Source of the DNA: Undaria pinnatifida
Lineage: Eukaryota; Sar; Phaeophyceae; Laminariales; Alariaceae
Direction: 5' to 3'
NCBI GenBank assembly: GCA_012845835.1
Contig: JABAKD010000025.1
Location: 6,520,319-6,584,318, forward strand
DNA length: 64,000 bases
Position numbers and translations under genes: made by a program
Notes under the pieces: model-generated
The model's input: the letters and a program-made list of their open reading frames with translations, nothing else
Told to the model about the DNA's origin: nothing
Database searches by the model: none
Part shown: positions 12,701 through 22,277 of the stretch, piece after piece
Layout: every line of letters begins with the position of its first letter
How positions within the stretch are numbered: the stretch's first letter is position 1

Positions 12701-15700
12701 TTCTCTGTCGACGGCCAGGTTAAGCTTGGGAGTGTCGGGCGCGTGGACATCATGCACTACCACATCTCCCCCAAAGGGCAGTACCATTACCCATGGTCTG
12801 TGGCACGCAAGAACTACCGAGGAATTATGCGAGATCCTTACAATGTTAATTTTATCACGCTCATGAGGGAGCCCCGATCACACTTCCTCAGGTACCTACT
12901 GGTCTCTACTACGAAAGACCATAACAATCAGAACCCACAATATACACAAGTAATAGTATTCTTCTGTTCCCAATAATCGTAGTTTATCGTGGCCATTAGG
13001 TTCGCCCGTGTTCAACCCCGTTGCTTCAATCTTCAGTGTTCGTTCCGCACAGGCCTCGTCGCTCTTCCCACGGCTGTATCAAACGTCCATGTGCTTCTCG
13101 GTAAACCTTTACAGTGATTGAAAAATGCTGTTGTAGTGAAATAGTCACCAACCCCCCATAGATCTAAGCCAAGGCCACCTATTCGAGTTCGCATATGATT
13201 GATGTCGCGATTGTCATTACGTGACGACGCCATCTACGATACAGTAGGCGTGGGTAGCACTTTGTGGCCACACAGCGTGTGACTAGCGGGGTCTTTCAAC
13301 TAAGCACGTACCCAATAGCGCTCGAACCCTCTTCATAAACTACATTACTGCTTCGGGGTAATGGAACTGATTATGTTCGTAGGGGACACGATTTTTGTTC
13401 GCCCCCCGATTCATGTGGTCAGTATTCTTGAACGTAGAGTTCTCCAAGTGAGGAACTCGGCACGTTTGAGGTGCGCACCGCTACCCCGTGGCATGCGTCT
13501 AACACGAAGTGCCCTCGCAACGTCCTTATCCGCGCGTTAATTCCGCTGCTTGACATGAATCCCTTTGCCACACTCTTTGGGCGGACGGGACCGCCGAGAA
13601 GCTACTACTACTATTACATCCAGCCGGAGAACCTGGTACGGAAAACGCCCGTGCCGATGTCGCGTTCTGGAGCAGTCGTGGCCTGAATTGGCCGTAAAAC
13701 TATTCCGGTCGTTGCTACCCGTACCCTTTAGCTTGAGTTTGATTGAGTGGTTATTTAAACCACACCTCTCCACTCCATGGGTGGTGAGATAGGGATCGCC
13801 TGTTTGGGCTACAGCAGTGTTTTGGCCATGACGGCGCTCCGTAACCCCCTATCGTCGGAAGTGATTTGATCATTTGCTGCCAATCTGACTTTTTCTGTAC
13901 CCAGGCGCCACGGGATTTTTTCACTGGGTTTCAGTTTCAATGTGTACGAAATACGGCTTTGGGCGGGGTATAAGGCTCCTCAAGTGGTTAGGTGAAGAAT
14001 GAAATGAAGTAGGAGCACCTCAACGATTGTATCATGTGTCGCTTTAACGCAAAAATTGTCAAGACGGTATTGTAGACATTGCAGAATGTTCCCCCAAGAC
14101 GGGTTAAGGTTACCCCGTACGAGACATACGTGAGCCTTGAGTATCTAGCCCCAACGTCTGGCGCCAGTGTTGTGTTAGATATGACCACGTGTTCGAGGTC
14201 ATTGCGTCATTGAGAAAGGGTATGCCGAGAATGACATTAGTTTCGTTGGGTGTACAACAACCTTCCACCAAAACGCTATTATGTGTCGCTATGAGACTGT
14301 CCGTGAAATCACCGGGGTTGCCGTTGGTTGTCTGCCACGCCTCCACCGTACCCATGCATGCCTCGGCCCCGTGTTCCTTCCACGTCTAGCCCTCCGTCAA
14401 ACATAAAGCTTGTCCCAACCCTGACCCACCCTTCAGCTATCTATTGAGGAATACGTTATGAAAGGACCACGCGAACCCCGCCATGTCGAGCTATTGAGCA
14501 ACCCTCTCTCCGCGGAGTTCGGTGTAAGGACGCAAACGGAGCTGCAACACCTGATTGCGCAGGAGCTCTCGTCCTTCAAGCTGGTGAGGAAATGTTGCAA
14601 ACGGACCCTACAGCGGACTAAGGGAGTACTACTTTCACATCGACCAACTTGGTTTTCTCTCGCACCGTGCTGTTAACAACCAATGATGGGTGCTGTTGTA
14701 TGCGCGTTGAGCGCAGGTAGTTCGCAGCATTTTGTTTTGTATGTCGACCACTGCCGGGCTATGTCGATCAACACTCGCTAGACGACGGTGCCAGCAGCTC
14801 GCGACAGTCGTCGTTTCAACTGCAAGACGAAACCGTGACTCCACGAATCAACATCCAAAGATGTAGTTGTAGTAGTCGCGCTTGCACATTAGTCTCGTTA
14901 AATTTGCGAGCAACACGTTGTTTTGTTTTTCGCAGAGGTGATCTGGATTTATTTCCTCGAGTATTTCGGACGTTTGTACGCACCCGACCACAACACTGTC
15001 CCCATTTCTTCGACGTTCCACGCAAACAATGGTCTCATGCTTGGTCCGCTATTGACAACCTTGGATATCATGTTTCCCCAACTGAAGACTGTGACGTAAA
15101 ATTCGGAGAAGGGGGGCCAATCAACAAACACGTCGCACGCAAAGAGCTCGAACACAACCGTGAAGCGGAAAACATACCCTCTTCTCCCGCAGGGAAGACC
15201 TGAAAAGAAGGATGCGGTTGACCCCACCAAGAAAAAATATGCTTGCAGTAATAGTATTGATAGTACACGTAGTAATTTTGTCCGATTGGCTCGTGACTCG
15301 TCTATGCCTCGGCTGCCGTACACCGCGAGGCAGATAGTACTGACAGATAAGTTTGACGAGGGACTGCTGGTTCTACGGCGCCTGCTAGGCTGGGACATGA
15401 TCGACATGACCTACGCGAAGATGAAGATATCGACGGCGGGGTATACTCGATGGGATGGGAAACTGCTGGTCGAAAAACCATCCTTCGACGACCTCCCTGA
15501 GCAGGCAAGACAACACGGGCGACATGCTGATTTTATCCGAACCAGCGCCTGCCGCACCTCCTCGAGCGAAAAATGAAGCAACTGCACGAACATTCATTTT
15601 ACACTGCTTTGTCGACCGTGTCGGGATTCGCGGTACGATTCGTTGGACGTTTTCTGCGGTGACGCTCCCAGGAATTGGACAGTCCCGTGGCGCAAACGCA

Positions 15701-16792
15701 TTTCAGCTAACTTTGTTTGGAGCGTATGTTCGCTCAATAGTCCCATAAAGGATTGACTCCAAAAAAATTGATTTCGGGCTCTATTGCACCGTGCCCCTGA
15801 CTGATATGTACCGTCGGCACAGGTCCAGCACGAAATCGACGCACACACGAAGCTGGACGATGAATTGTACACTGCAGCCCAAGAGCACTCCGCAAAGGTT
15901 TAGTACCAACGCGGGGGAATTGATCTCTGAATTTCACGTGACAGCACTGTTCGGCGTCCGAACATGGTTGGGTTAGGGCGAATCTGGCAGAGATTGTTGT
16001 GCTCGAGGTCCACCCGTCTCGGCCTCCAGTCGAGAACCACCTGGCGTAGTTTCGATGTAGTAGTCGTACAGTCGTACACTCGGCGGTTCACGGTAGCGAC
16101 TTGGGGGTAATCGTTGGCCGTGGAAGTGTCTTGTCGCTAACAGCTAACAAACTGAAACTTGAAACGCAAAGGAAAATGTCTTACGTTCTTCTTGATGTTG
16201 GATAACTGTGACGTCCTTCACAACCGTTGATTCACGTTTTGACTCCCGCGCAGCGACTGCAAGTTGTGTCAAATGTGATAGAGGCAGACTTGGAGGGCTT
16301 CACGGAGCTGCAGCATGCCATCAGCGATTACCTGGATGCCAATGACTCGAGCAAGGCAGTTGACCTGTAAGTAATTACTTACAGCACAGAGCTTGGGTGC
16401 AGTCAGAAGTGAAAAGTGGATTTTTCTTGCCAAAGAAAGTTACGTACTTGGCAGCTCTTCCTCCGTCAAGCTGTGTAAAATTTTTCCTGGTTTGTGCCGG
16501 CGGCGGAAAATGCAGTGCGAAAGAAACAAACTGGCCGGTTGACTGTAGATTGTTTTTCGGTAATGATGGCTATAGTTGCAGTTCCGGGGCAAATCACATG
16601 CTTGTATCCGATGGTTCCGAGGCCATCTGCAAAGTTGCTTCTTTCCTCTTTTGCAAGTCGTTCGTCATAACACGTCGACAACGCCAATATATATAGTCTA
16701 AATATATATATACGCCGCGCATTGACCTGCCTGCCCACAGGTATCGAGCAGCGGATTGGTTCGACCGAGTACCGCCGCTGAACCCGTTTTAA
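9713..16792 (+). CDS. Galactose-3-O-sulfotransferase-like carbohydrate sulfotransferase, 10 exons
   Basis: Predicted PAPS-dependent sulfotransferase, expected in the Golgi lumen and acting on sugar hydroxyls. Exon model: 9713-9945, 10954-11041, 11143-11235, 12719-12891, 13602-13635, 14437-14583, 15334-15504, 15823-15897, 16254-16366, 16741-16792. The lengths sum to 1179 bp, 392 codons plus TAA, with every phase compatible. Seen motifs: KTHKTGSST (residues 115-123) is the 5'-phosphosulfate loop; FITLMREPRSHFL (183-195) is the 3'-phosphate site; then SYYYYYIQPENL, SNPLSAEFG and FDEGLLVLRR (263-272), all typical of the Gal3ST family. Donors include CAG|GTACCT, CTG|GTGAGG and CCT|GTAAGT. Exons 3-10 are well supported. 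Exons 1-2 rest mainly on splice signals and phase. No membrane anchor is visible in exon 1, so a further upstream exon is possible. A role in sulfated cell-wall polysaccharide is inferred. Confidence 0.75.
10296..10440 (+). repeat. Dispersed repeat with ACTCGCGCGAGT core (intron 1 copy)
   Basis: The stretch TGGCTCTGGGTC, CGCGCGAGTGA, CTGTTCCTTGCGGTCG and GCTTTATATTT matches a second copy at about 30001-30075. A further isolated ACTCGCGCGAGT lies at 10467-10478. It sits in intron 1 of the sulfotransferase gene. Function unknown; it may be part of a small mobile element. Confidence 0.5.
10481..10676 (+). repeat. Minisatellite of TATGATRG / TATGGTATGATAG words
   Basis: About 195 bp of tandem GTATGATAGTATGATGGTATGAT units with period near 8-10 bp and some substitutions (TACGGTAGTATGAT). 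It lies in intron 1. The minus-strand ORF running through it encodes only a repeating tract of Tyr, His, Ile and Pro and is not a gene. Confidence 0.95.
11312..11540 (-). repeat. TR-A copy 3, solo, inside intron 3 of the sulfotransferase gene
   Basis: A nearly complete TR-A unit in minus orientation, from the AT-rich start (ATTATAAAAAATGAAAATAC) to GAAACTATAAAACTCGTTTCTGAGG. No G-tract array follows it, so it is a solo terminal unit, comparable to a MITE or a solo end. It is separated from exon 3 by about 75 bp and from exon 4 by about 1.2 kb, so it is compatible with splicing. Confidence 0.85.
15505..15822 (+). other. GC-AG intron 7 of the sulfotransferase gene
   Basis: The exon ends CCTGAGCAG and the intron begins GCAAGA, matching the known GC-AG donor consensus AG|GCAAG. 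The acceptor is CGGCACAG|GTC at 15822/15823. Splicing gives DLPEQ followed by VQHEIDAHTKLDDELY, the expected Gal3ST-like continuation. Reading straight through instead gives an unrelated tail that stops at 15576. The other introns inspected use GT-AG. Confidence 0.6.
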
Positions 16793-19700
16793 GTGCGCCT
16801 ACTCCATACTTCAAATTGATTGGGCGCCACGGTATAGGCGGTCAGGAGCCAGTACGTGCCGGTACACTACAGTACACAACAACGCATGTTTGAAATTCTT
16901 AGTTCAATCAAGGGCGCACCAAAATGACATCCGACACCACACCCTCCAAAACTTTGCTTTGGACCTTTGGACTTCTCAGGAAGGGGGAGGAGAGTACGAG
17001 GGCCCCACCCCCCACCTAAATGCCGCCCAATTCCTTATGTAAAACAACGTATACCAAATCCTATGCAATTAAGGGGGCACAGATCACTTCAATCCACGTA
17101 ACCCCTGAGGGCGACGTGATCACGGACTACGACACGATGCGTACCGTAGAAAGGACGGAGAAAGAGAGAGTAGTCACGATGAGCGCAATCTCCCTGGGGG
17201 GGGCGGAGTCCTCTTACCGACCTCCTCCGATGAGACGGTTTGGCTTTAACGCATGTGCGGAAAGCGAGCGGATGACTGAGAGTTCATTTGCTGCTGAGGG
17301 CACAACTTCGGAGACGGTTGGGGAATGGACGAGGGCAAGACCATTCAGCACAAACCATTGGAAAAGCACGGAGAGTGATTGAAGAGAAACGAGGAGTTTG
17401 CTGTGATATTGAGGCGTATCGGCTGCCTCATAACCCGGTGATGATCTGAACGACACAAAGGGGCGATCTTCGTCGAACTTCGTTGAGGACGGGGACTCTG
17501 AGAACGGGGAGCAGGAGGAAGAGGAAGAGGAGGAGGAGGAGGAGGGAGAATTAAGGGAGGAGGGCGACGAGGGGGGGGGGGGAGGGCGGGAAGAAGCAGG
17601 ATATTTGCTGGAGAAGGGGTCCCCGCGCGAAGAAGAGTCGCGTTAGTCTTAATTGATAGATAGGGTTGGGAAGGGTATAAGTACAACGGCAAATACTCTT
17701 GGGTGATCAACGGGTGTTGCACGTGGCGAAAGTAATTATTTCGTTCTCAACATTCTGCACAATGCAACCGCCGCAGTCTCATTGCGAGCCCATCATTACC
17801 GCCTTTGGACAATCTCGGATTGATGTACATCATCTTTCGAAGTACATCCTAATCGTTGTGTTTTGTTGGGTGTTTTTTTTTTTGTATTTCACGCAAGGTT
17901 GTCGTAGAATCGTGGCAGAATTGTTGACAAGCAAGCAAGAAGCAAGCGATTGAGAAGCGCGACCTTTTGTTTTAGGTTTTGAGGCAACTTGGGGGAGAGT
18001 TGTGTGCAAGCATCATACGTCCACAGATTATCGTAGATTACTACACCCATGTATCTTAACGCTTCCATTGGTATGTAGAACGTCCACCCGTATTAAACAC
18101 AAGAACGCAAGAGTTGGCATTGATACCAACTGAAGGAGAAAAAGCTAAGACATGCCCATGAAATATAGGTCATTTTTTTCTTCCTTCCGGCGGGTGGTGT
18201 GCTGTGCGGGATAACGTTCCTTGTGCCCTCTTGATTTGCTAAAGGCTTACGAGGCTGCGTTTTTGCTCTTCAATTCGAAAGAGACATGTTGCATCCGTTT
18301 AGTTGTCACATGAACGGGTGCTGATACGATGCGTTTCTAATCATAATATATATATATATTTATAGGCTATGTCGCCAACATGCGCTATGTGTTATTTTAG
18401 TTTATCAGGCTTCTCGGGACAGGGCCACGCTTTACAATCGATATGGGGGTTGTAATCTAATAAACAATACAGACATCCAATAATCTGTCCACGCAGTTAA
18501 TCGGCTGAGAAGAGCAGAGCGCTTGCAGATACACATTCTGTAATATACGCTTTATTCGTGTTCTCCACTTTCAAAACCTTTGCTGAGTTCTCGAGACACG
18601 CATCAGGTCCATTGTTCGTTCGTGGGCTGATTTTCGAGCGTACGGCTTAACAAACCTATGAAGGTCTACCAGTACTACCTGCAACATTTGTCAATAATAA
18701 TAGTCGGGTGTTCGGTTGGTTTCGCGCTACTCATCGACTAATACCGGCATAAGCTATCCGAACAATATTTTAAGTTGCTTCTCGAGATCATTAGGAAGCT
18801 TGGAAGGTAGGCGCCCTCGATTTACGATAAAATACACCCAACAGGGCTACTGTATAGTCTGCAGCGTACCACCGTCGATCCCACAATTTTTAATCAGGGC
18901 TTCTCCGCATCGGACTGATCCATGCCGCTGCTTCGCGTATGCTCGTATTAATTGAGAGATGCCGGATGGTATATCAAATAGAGTTCCATCGTAAAAGCGA
19001 CAACACTAGTGAGTAAGGTCTGTGGTCGCTCGTCACCATATGTTCATAATGTGGTATGTAGTATATTACAACGGGTAGTATCAAATGCACCAGTTCATCG
19101 TAGCGTTAGAGCAAGAGCTTTTGCAGCCGTAGCCTTGCGGTACCGCAGCAGCAGTGTACACGTGAACAACGGCAGTAGAGATGTAAGGCACGTGTGAACA
19201 CGTACGCTCGTACACTTCCACCCGTCCTAGGTGCACCAACACTACCTAGGCAAATTGCAGATGGAACTATCTTTGATCAACAAACCAGCAAGATTCGGAT
19301 GACTACCTGTCACGACGATTGATCGCAACTAAGCACACAAACAAACGGAAGCCGGACGGACTGCTGGAAACGGGAAAAAGAAGGCACAGCGCGACAAGCA
19401 TGTCCTGCACGACGGAATGGAGCTCACCAGCGGACTTACCAAAACTTTGTATTCCACCGGTCTTATGCCTTCCAAAAATCGTTGAAATCTTGGACTGAAA
19501 ACATGCAACCTACACCGCAGACTACATGCTGGGCTTCCCGTGAGGCTGATGTAATTCAAGAGATCCACGTGCACTTTTGTAGGGATCGAGGGGACGCAAG
19601 CGTTTAAGGGGGGGGGGGCAGGGGCTATCCCAAGTGCATAATACAACATACCAGCTCGTAATAGCTACACGACCGCGACTTGCCAATTATTCCACACTCA

Positions 19701-20029
19701 TCTTATCTATGTCTCTTTACCGACCACGAACTGCACCAGCCCGACTCTTTCCACAACCCTACAACCGACGATGGCACGTGTGCAAGCCACTGTGCAAGCC
19801 ACTAGTGTAGCGACAACAAATACAAAGTACTAGGTAGGGCAGACGCGTGTACAACCGTCAAGGAATAGAGAGAAAAACAGTCATGCATCAACATTCACCT
19901 CTATGAACACGCAGAGGGTACAAAACGCACAGGAAATGGGTACGTACGGGAACACAGGTCGCCGAACTAACGTGTACGAACAAGAAGTTCAGGGATGTAA
20001 AATATTTGTCTTTTGGGCGGAGTACCGCG
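16793..20029. other. Mostly non-coding stretch with one unrecognised ORF and a purine-rich tract
   Basis: An open frame on + at 17020-17382 (121 codons, starting MPPNSLCKTTY) shows no domain I recognise. It is hydrophilic and runs into a GAGGAG-rich purine tract at 17505-17640 with G11 near 17573. A minus-strand Pro/Leu-rich ORF over the same tract is a shadow of it. Further on are only TATATATA near 18348 and a G10 run near 19608. No gene is called; an isolated exon at 17020-17380 is possible. Confidence 0.35.
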
Positions 20030-20450
20030 GCAGTGTCCGCGGATCTCCGCGGCATCCCATGGGTATGTCCACGGCGATGAACGGACAACCGCGGACACTG
20101 CACGGGCTTCCGCTGACCTTTGACAGGATTCCACGAACATTCCACGGGCCTCCAGGGAATGCCGCACCAAGTAGTGGAACACCGTGGAGGCCCAATTGAC
20201 TAGCCATGACAGTTTCCACAGCAATCTCTGCGGCAATATTAACGGCATTCTTCACGGCAGCACCCACGGCAAAGCCGTGTCACCCACGGAAGCGTCCACA
20301 GAAACAACCACGGCAACGTCCACGGACATACTGACGGACACGCCCACGGAAACACCCACGGGCTTGTGCACGGAACGGTCTCCGGACATCCACCGAAAAG
20401 TCGACAAAAACAACCACGGCAAGACCCACAACCACGCTCGCGTACACCGG
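20030..20450 (-). repeat. CCGCGG/CCACGG palindrome-rich satellite, block 1
   Basis: The words CCGCGG, CCACGG, CCATGGG and CACGGAA recur every 10-25 bp, mostly as CCCACGGAAAC or CCACGGCAA. That is the complement-oriented form of the GCCGTGGAAA words in block 2 (20586-20945). Overlapping ORFs on both strands encode low-complexity peptides and are artefacts. Telomere-like DNA follows at 20484. Confidence 0.75.
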
Positions 20451-20483
20451 TTGTCTTACATTACTGTGTGTTTTAAAACCATG

Positions 20484-20512
20484 AACCTAACCTAAACCCC
20501 AACCCTAACCCA
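20484..20512 (+). repeat. Short interstitial telomere-like block (CCCTAA-type)
   Basis: AACCTAACCTAAACCCC continues into AACCCTAACCC: about 29 bp of degenerate CCTAA/CCCTAA repeats. It sits between oppositely oriented satellite blocks 1 and 2. It is far too short to be a chromosome end. It may be a fossil of end repair, or simply part of the satellite unit, since the second satellite cluster has the same association at 27949. Confidence 0.7.
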
Positions 20513-20585
20513 TCGAAGAAACGGTCGAAATGCCTCCCAAAGACATAAGTGGGGTAAAGAAGTTGGAAATGTCAAACAATGTGTA

Positions 20586-20945
20586 TCACAATCGGAGGAT
20601 TGCCGTGGATATCCGAGGGAGTTTCTCTGTTTGGAGGTCCGCGGAAACTGCCGTGGCTCTTGCCGCGGACTTCCGTGGTCATTTTTTTGTTGCCGTGGCA
20701 ATGGCCGCGGATGTGCGTGGAAATTGCCACGGCAGTATCCGTTGAAACTATCGTGGAAATTCCCGCGGACACCAGTGGGTTGCCATGGTTGGTACGACGG
20801 AGTTTGTCCCGGACAGAACCGCGGCACGCGCCGTGGCCCCAACCGTGGCGTTTGCGGCGGAAGTGCCATGAGCCGTGGCACTTGTCGTGGAAACCCGCGG
20901 CTTTCCACATTAGCGCGTTGTCAGTGGCAAAACCCGCGGAGGTCC
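20586..20945 (+). repeat. CCGCGG/CCGTGG palindrome-rich satellite, block 2
   Basis: Dense words GCCGTGGAAAT, CCGCGGAAACTGCCGTGG, GCCGTGGCAATGGCCGCGG and GAAATTGCCACGG. The part at 20777-20940 (TGGGTTGCCATGGTTGGTACGACGGA through CATGAGCCGTGGC to TTTCCACATTAG) is clearly homologous to 28490-28650. The 213-codon ORF through it (20579-21220) is an artefact of the repeat. Confidence 0.85.
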
Positions 20946-21477
20946 ACAGAAAAAGATACACAATCACAGCGAATATGATGGAGAATGCTAATCACAGCAA
21001 AAAACACAAAAAAAAAACTACCCGTGGAACGGTTGGGGAGCAAAATATGAGGAGCAGCCGAAAACGGTCTAAGCAAAGCTTCTGTACAATGTATCCGAGG
21101 CCAAAGCCCACCTGCATTGCGTGCCCTGATGAAACGACGGTTACCACGTCGTCCTCGGTATGGAGGAGAGGCATCCGAATCCATGACTGGTGTAAATTCG
21201 TTCTCCAGCGTGCCGTCTGACAACATCGCGTGCAGACTGTCCACCAACATTTGCGCCTTGCGCTTCAGCAACGGCGTTGCACCTTGATCACATTGTCGTC
21301 GTGTTTCGTTGGATATAGCACTAACCATGACACGACGCCGTACAGATCCATGATGAATCCTTCGCGTGCTAGTTCAAATAGGTTAAACGTTCTCCAGAAG
21401 GTGGGTACTCGGGCAGACTGAGAAGTTTCCAGTGATTCGTACTCTAGTTTGTGTTAGAGTGGCGGCGCTGGGATCGT

Positions 21478-21770
21478 AGAGTCAACTCCGGCTTTTGCGC
21501 CGCGATACTCTGCAGTCGACAACTACGAAGAGTCAACTCCCACTGTTGCGCGGAACCGCTTTGCAGCCGACACCACACCACGGACAAACAACGACTACTA
21601 CTTAAACGATAATGGAAGCAATTCGTCGTGTGCTAAAAACGACTACAACGATTGAACTCACACTGCTCCACTGAACCACTCTGCACCCGATGCCACGGTA
21701 CGGACCAACAGCAACCACTAGCTTGTGATACCGGAGCAAATGCATCGTGTATTAAACAATGAAAACTGTG
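21478..21770 (+). repeat. Tandem repeat, about 120-bp period, 2.4 copies
   Basis: Units begin at 21478 (partial, 52 bp), 21530 and 21650. The shared order is GARTCAACTCCCACTG, GAACC.CT.TGCA.CCGA, CGGAC.AACA, and ATTCGTCGTGT or ATGCATCGTGTATTAAA. Diverged and non-coding by appearance; it immediately precedes the ORF with the 23-residue repeats. Confidence 0.75.
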
Positions 21771-22277
21771 TACCATATGCCACTGCTCGCTTTGCACGCA
21801 CTATGGGTTCCCCTCGACACATATGCACAGTTGTGCGACAAAGCAGGGGCCAATCACAAGTTTACGTCCGTTTCCTTGAAACCCCGCCCGGCGATTGTGC
21901 CCCTCCTCAAGGACGAGGTACAGGGCGTGCACGATCTGGGCGTTGCCGTAGTAGAGGTCCTGGCCGTGGCCGGGGACGACGCAGCGAACAGTCACCGTCG
22001 ATCTGGGACCGGCTACGTACTGCCCATCGTCAGTGCATGGCGACAACGCGTCACTTGCAGTCGCCTGCCACCCGTGAGCAGGAAAGATCTTCCTGCCGCG
22101 AGCCAGCGGCTGCAAGGCAGGAGGAGCAGTCGCCCGCCACCCATGAGGGGGAGCGTTATGCCCGCCCCAGGCAGGGCGCCGCAAGGCGGGAGTAGCAGTC
22201 GCCCACCAACGGTGGGTGCGAGGATTCTACCCGCGCGACCAGGAGGTCGCAAAGCGGGAATATCAGTCTCTAAATAA
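21759..22277 (+). CDS. Hypothetical ORF with three 23-residue tandem repeats
   Basis: Open for 173 codons (about 172 residues). The N-terminal half has no recognisable domain. The C-terminal part is three copies of a 69-bp unit starting at 22058, 22127 and 22196 (CAGTCGCC.GCCACC..TGAG). Because 69 is divisible by three, all frames stay open through the array, so ORF length is weak evidence for coding. In this frame the repeats read SSRPPPMRG- and SSRPPTVG-like, rich in Arg, Pro, Ser and Gly. An overlapping frame (21725-22195) is equally open. Could be a real disordered protein, an exon, or chance. Confidence 0.25.
   Translation: MKTVYHMPLLALHALWVPLDTYAQLCDKAGANHKFTSVSLKPRPAIVPLLKDEVQGVHDLGVAVVEVLAVAGDDAANSHRRSGTGYVLPIVSAWRQRVTCSRLPPVSRKDLPAASQRLQGRRSSRPPPMRGSVMPAPGRAPQGGSSSRPPTVGARILPARPGGRKAGISVSK

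Noticed and set aside
14949-15407. 152-codon minus-strand ORF opposite the sulfotransferase gene
   Set aside because: Its 3' part is antisense to a well-supported exon (15334-15504) and it carries no recognisable motif.
15160-15576. 138-codon ORF as an independent gene
   Set aside because: Only its middle (15334-15504) has family similarity. Its ends are intron sequence read through, and splice signals explain the boundaries.
20579-21220. 213-codon + strand ORF
   Set aside because: It crosses the CCGCGG palindrome satellite and then unrelated DNA. Opposite-strand frames are equally open and no domain is visible.
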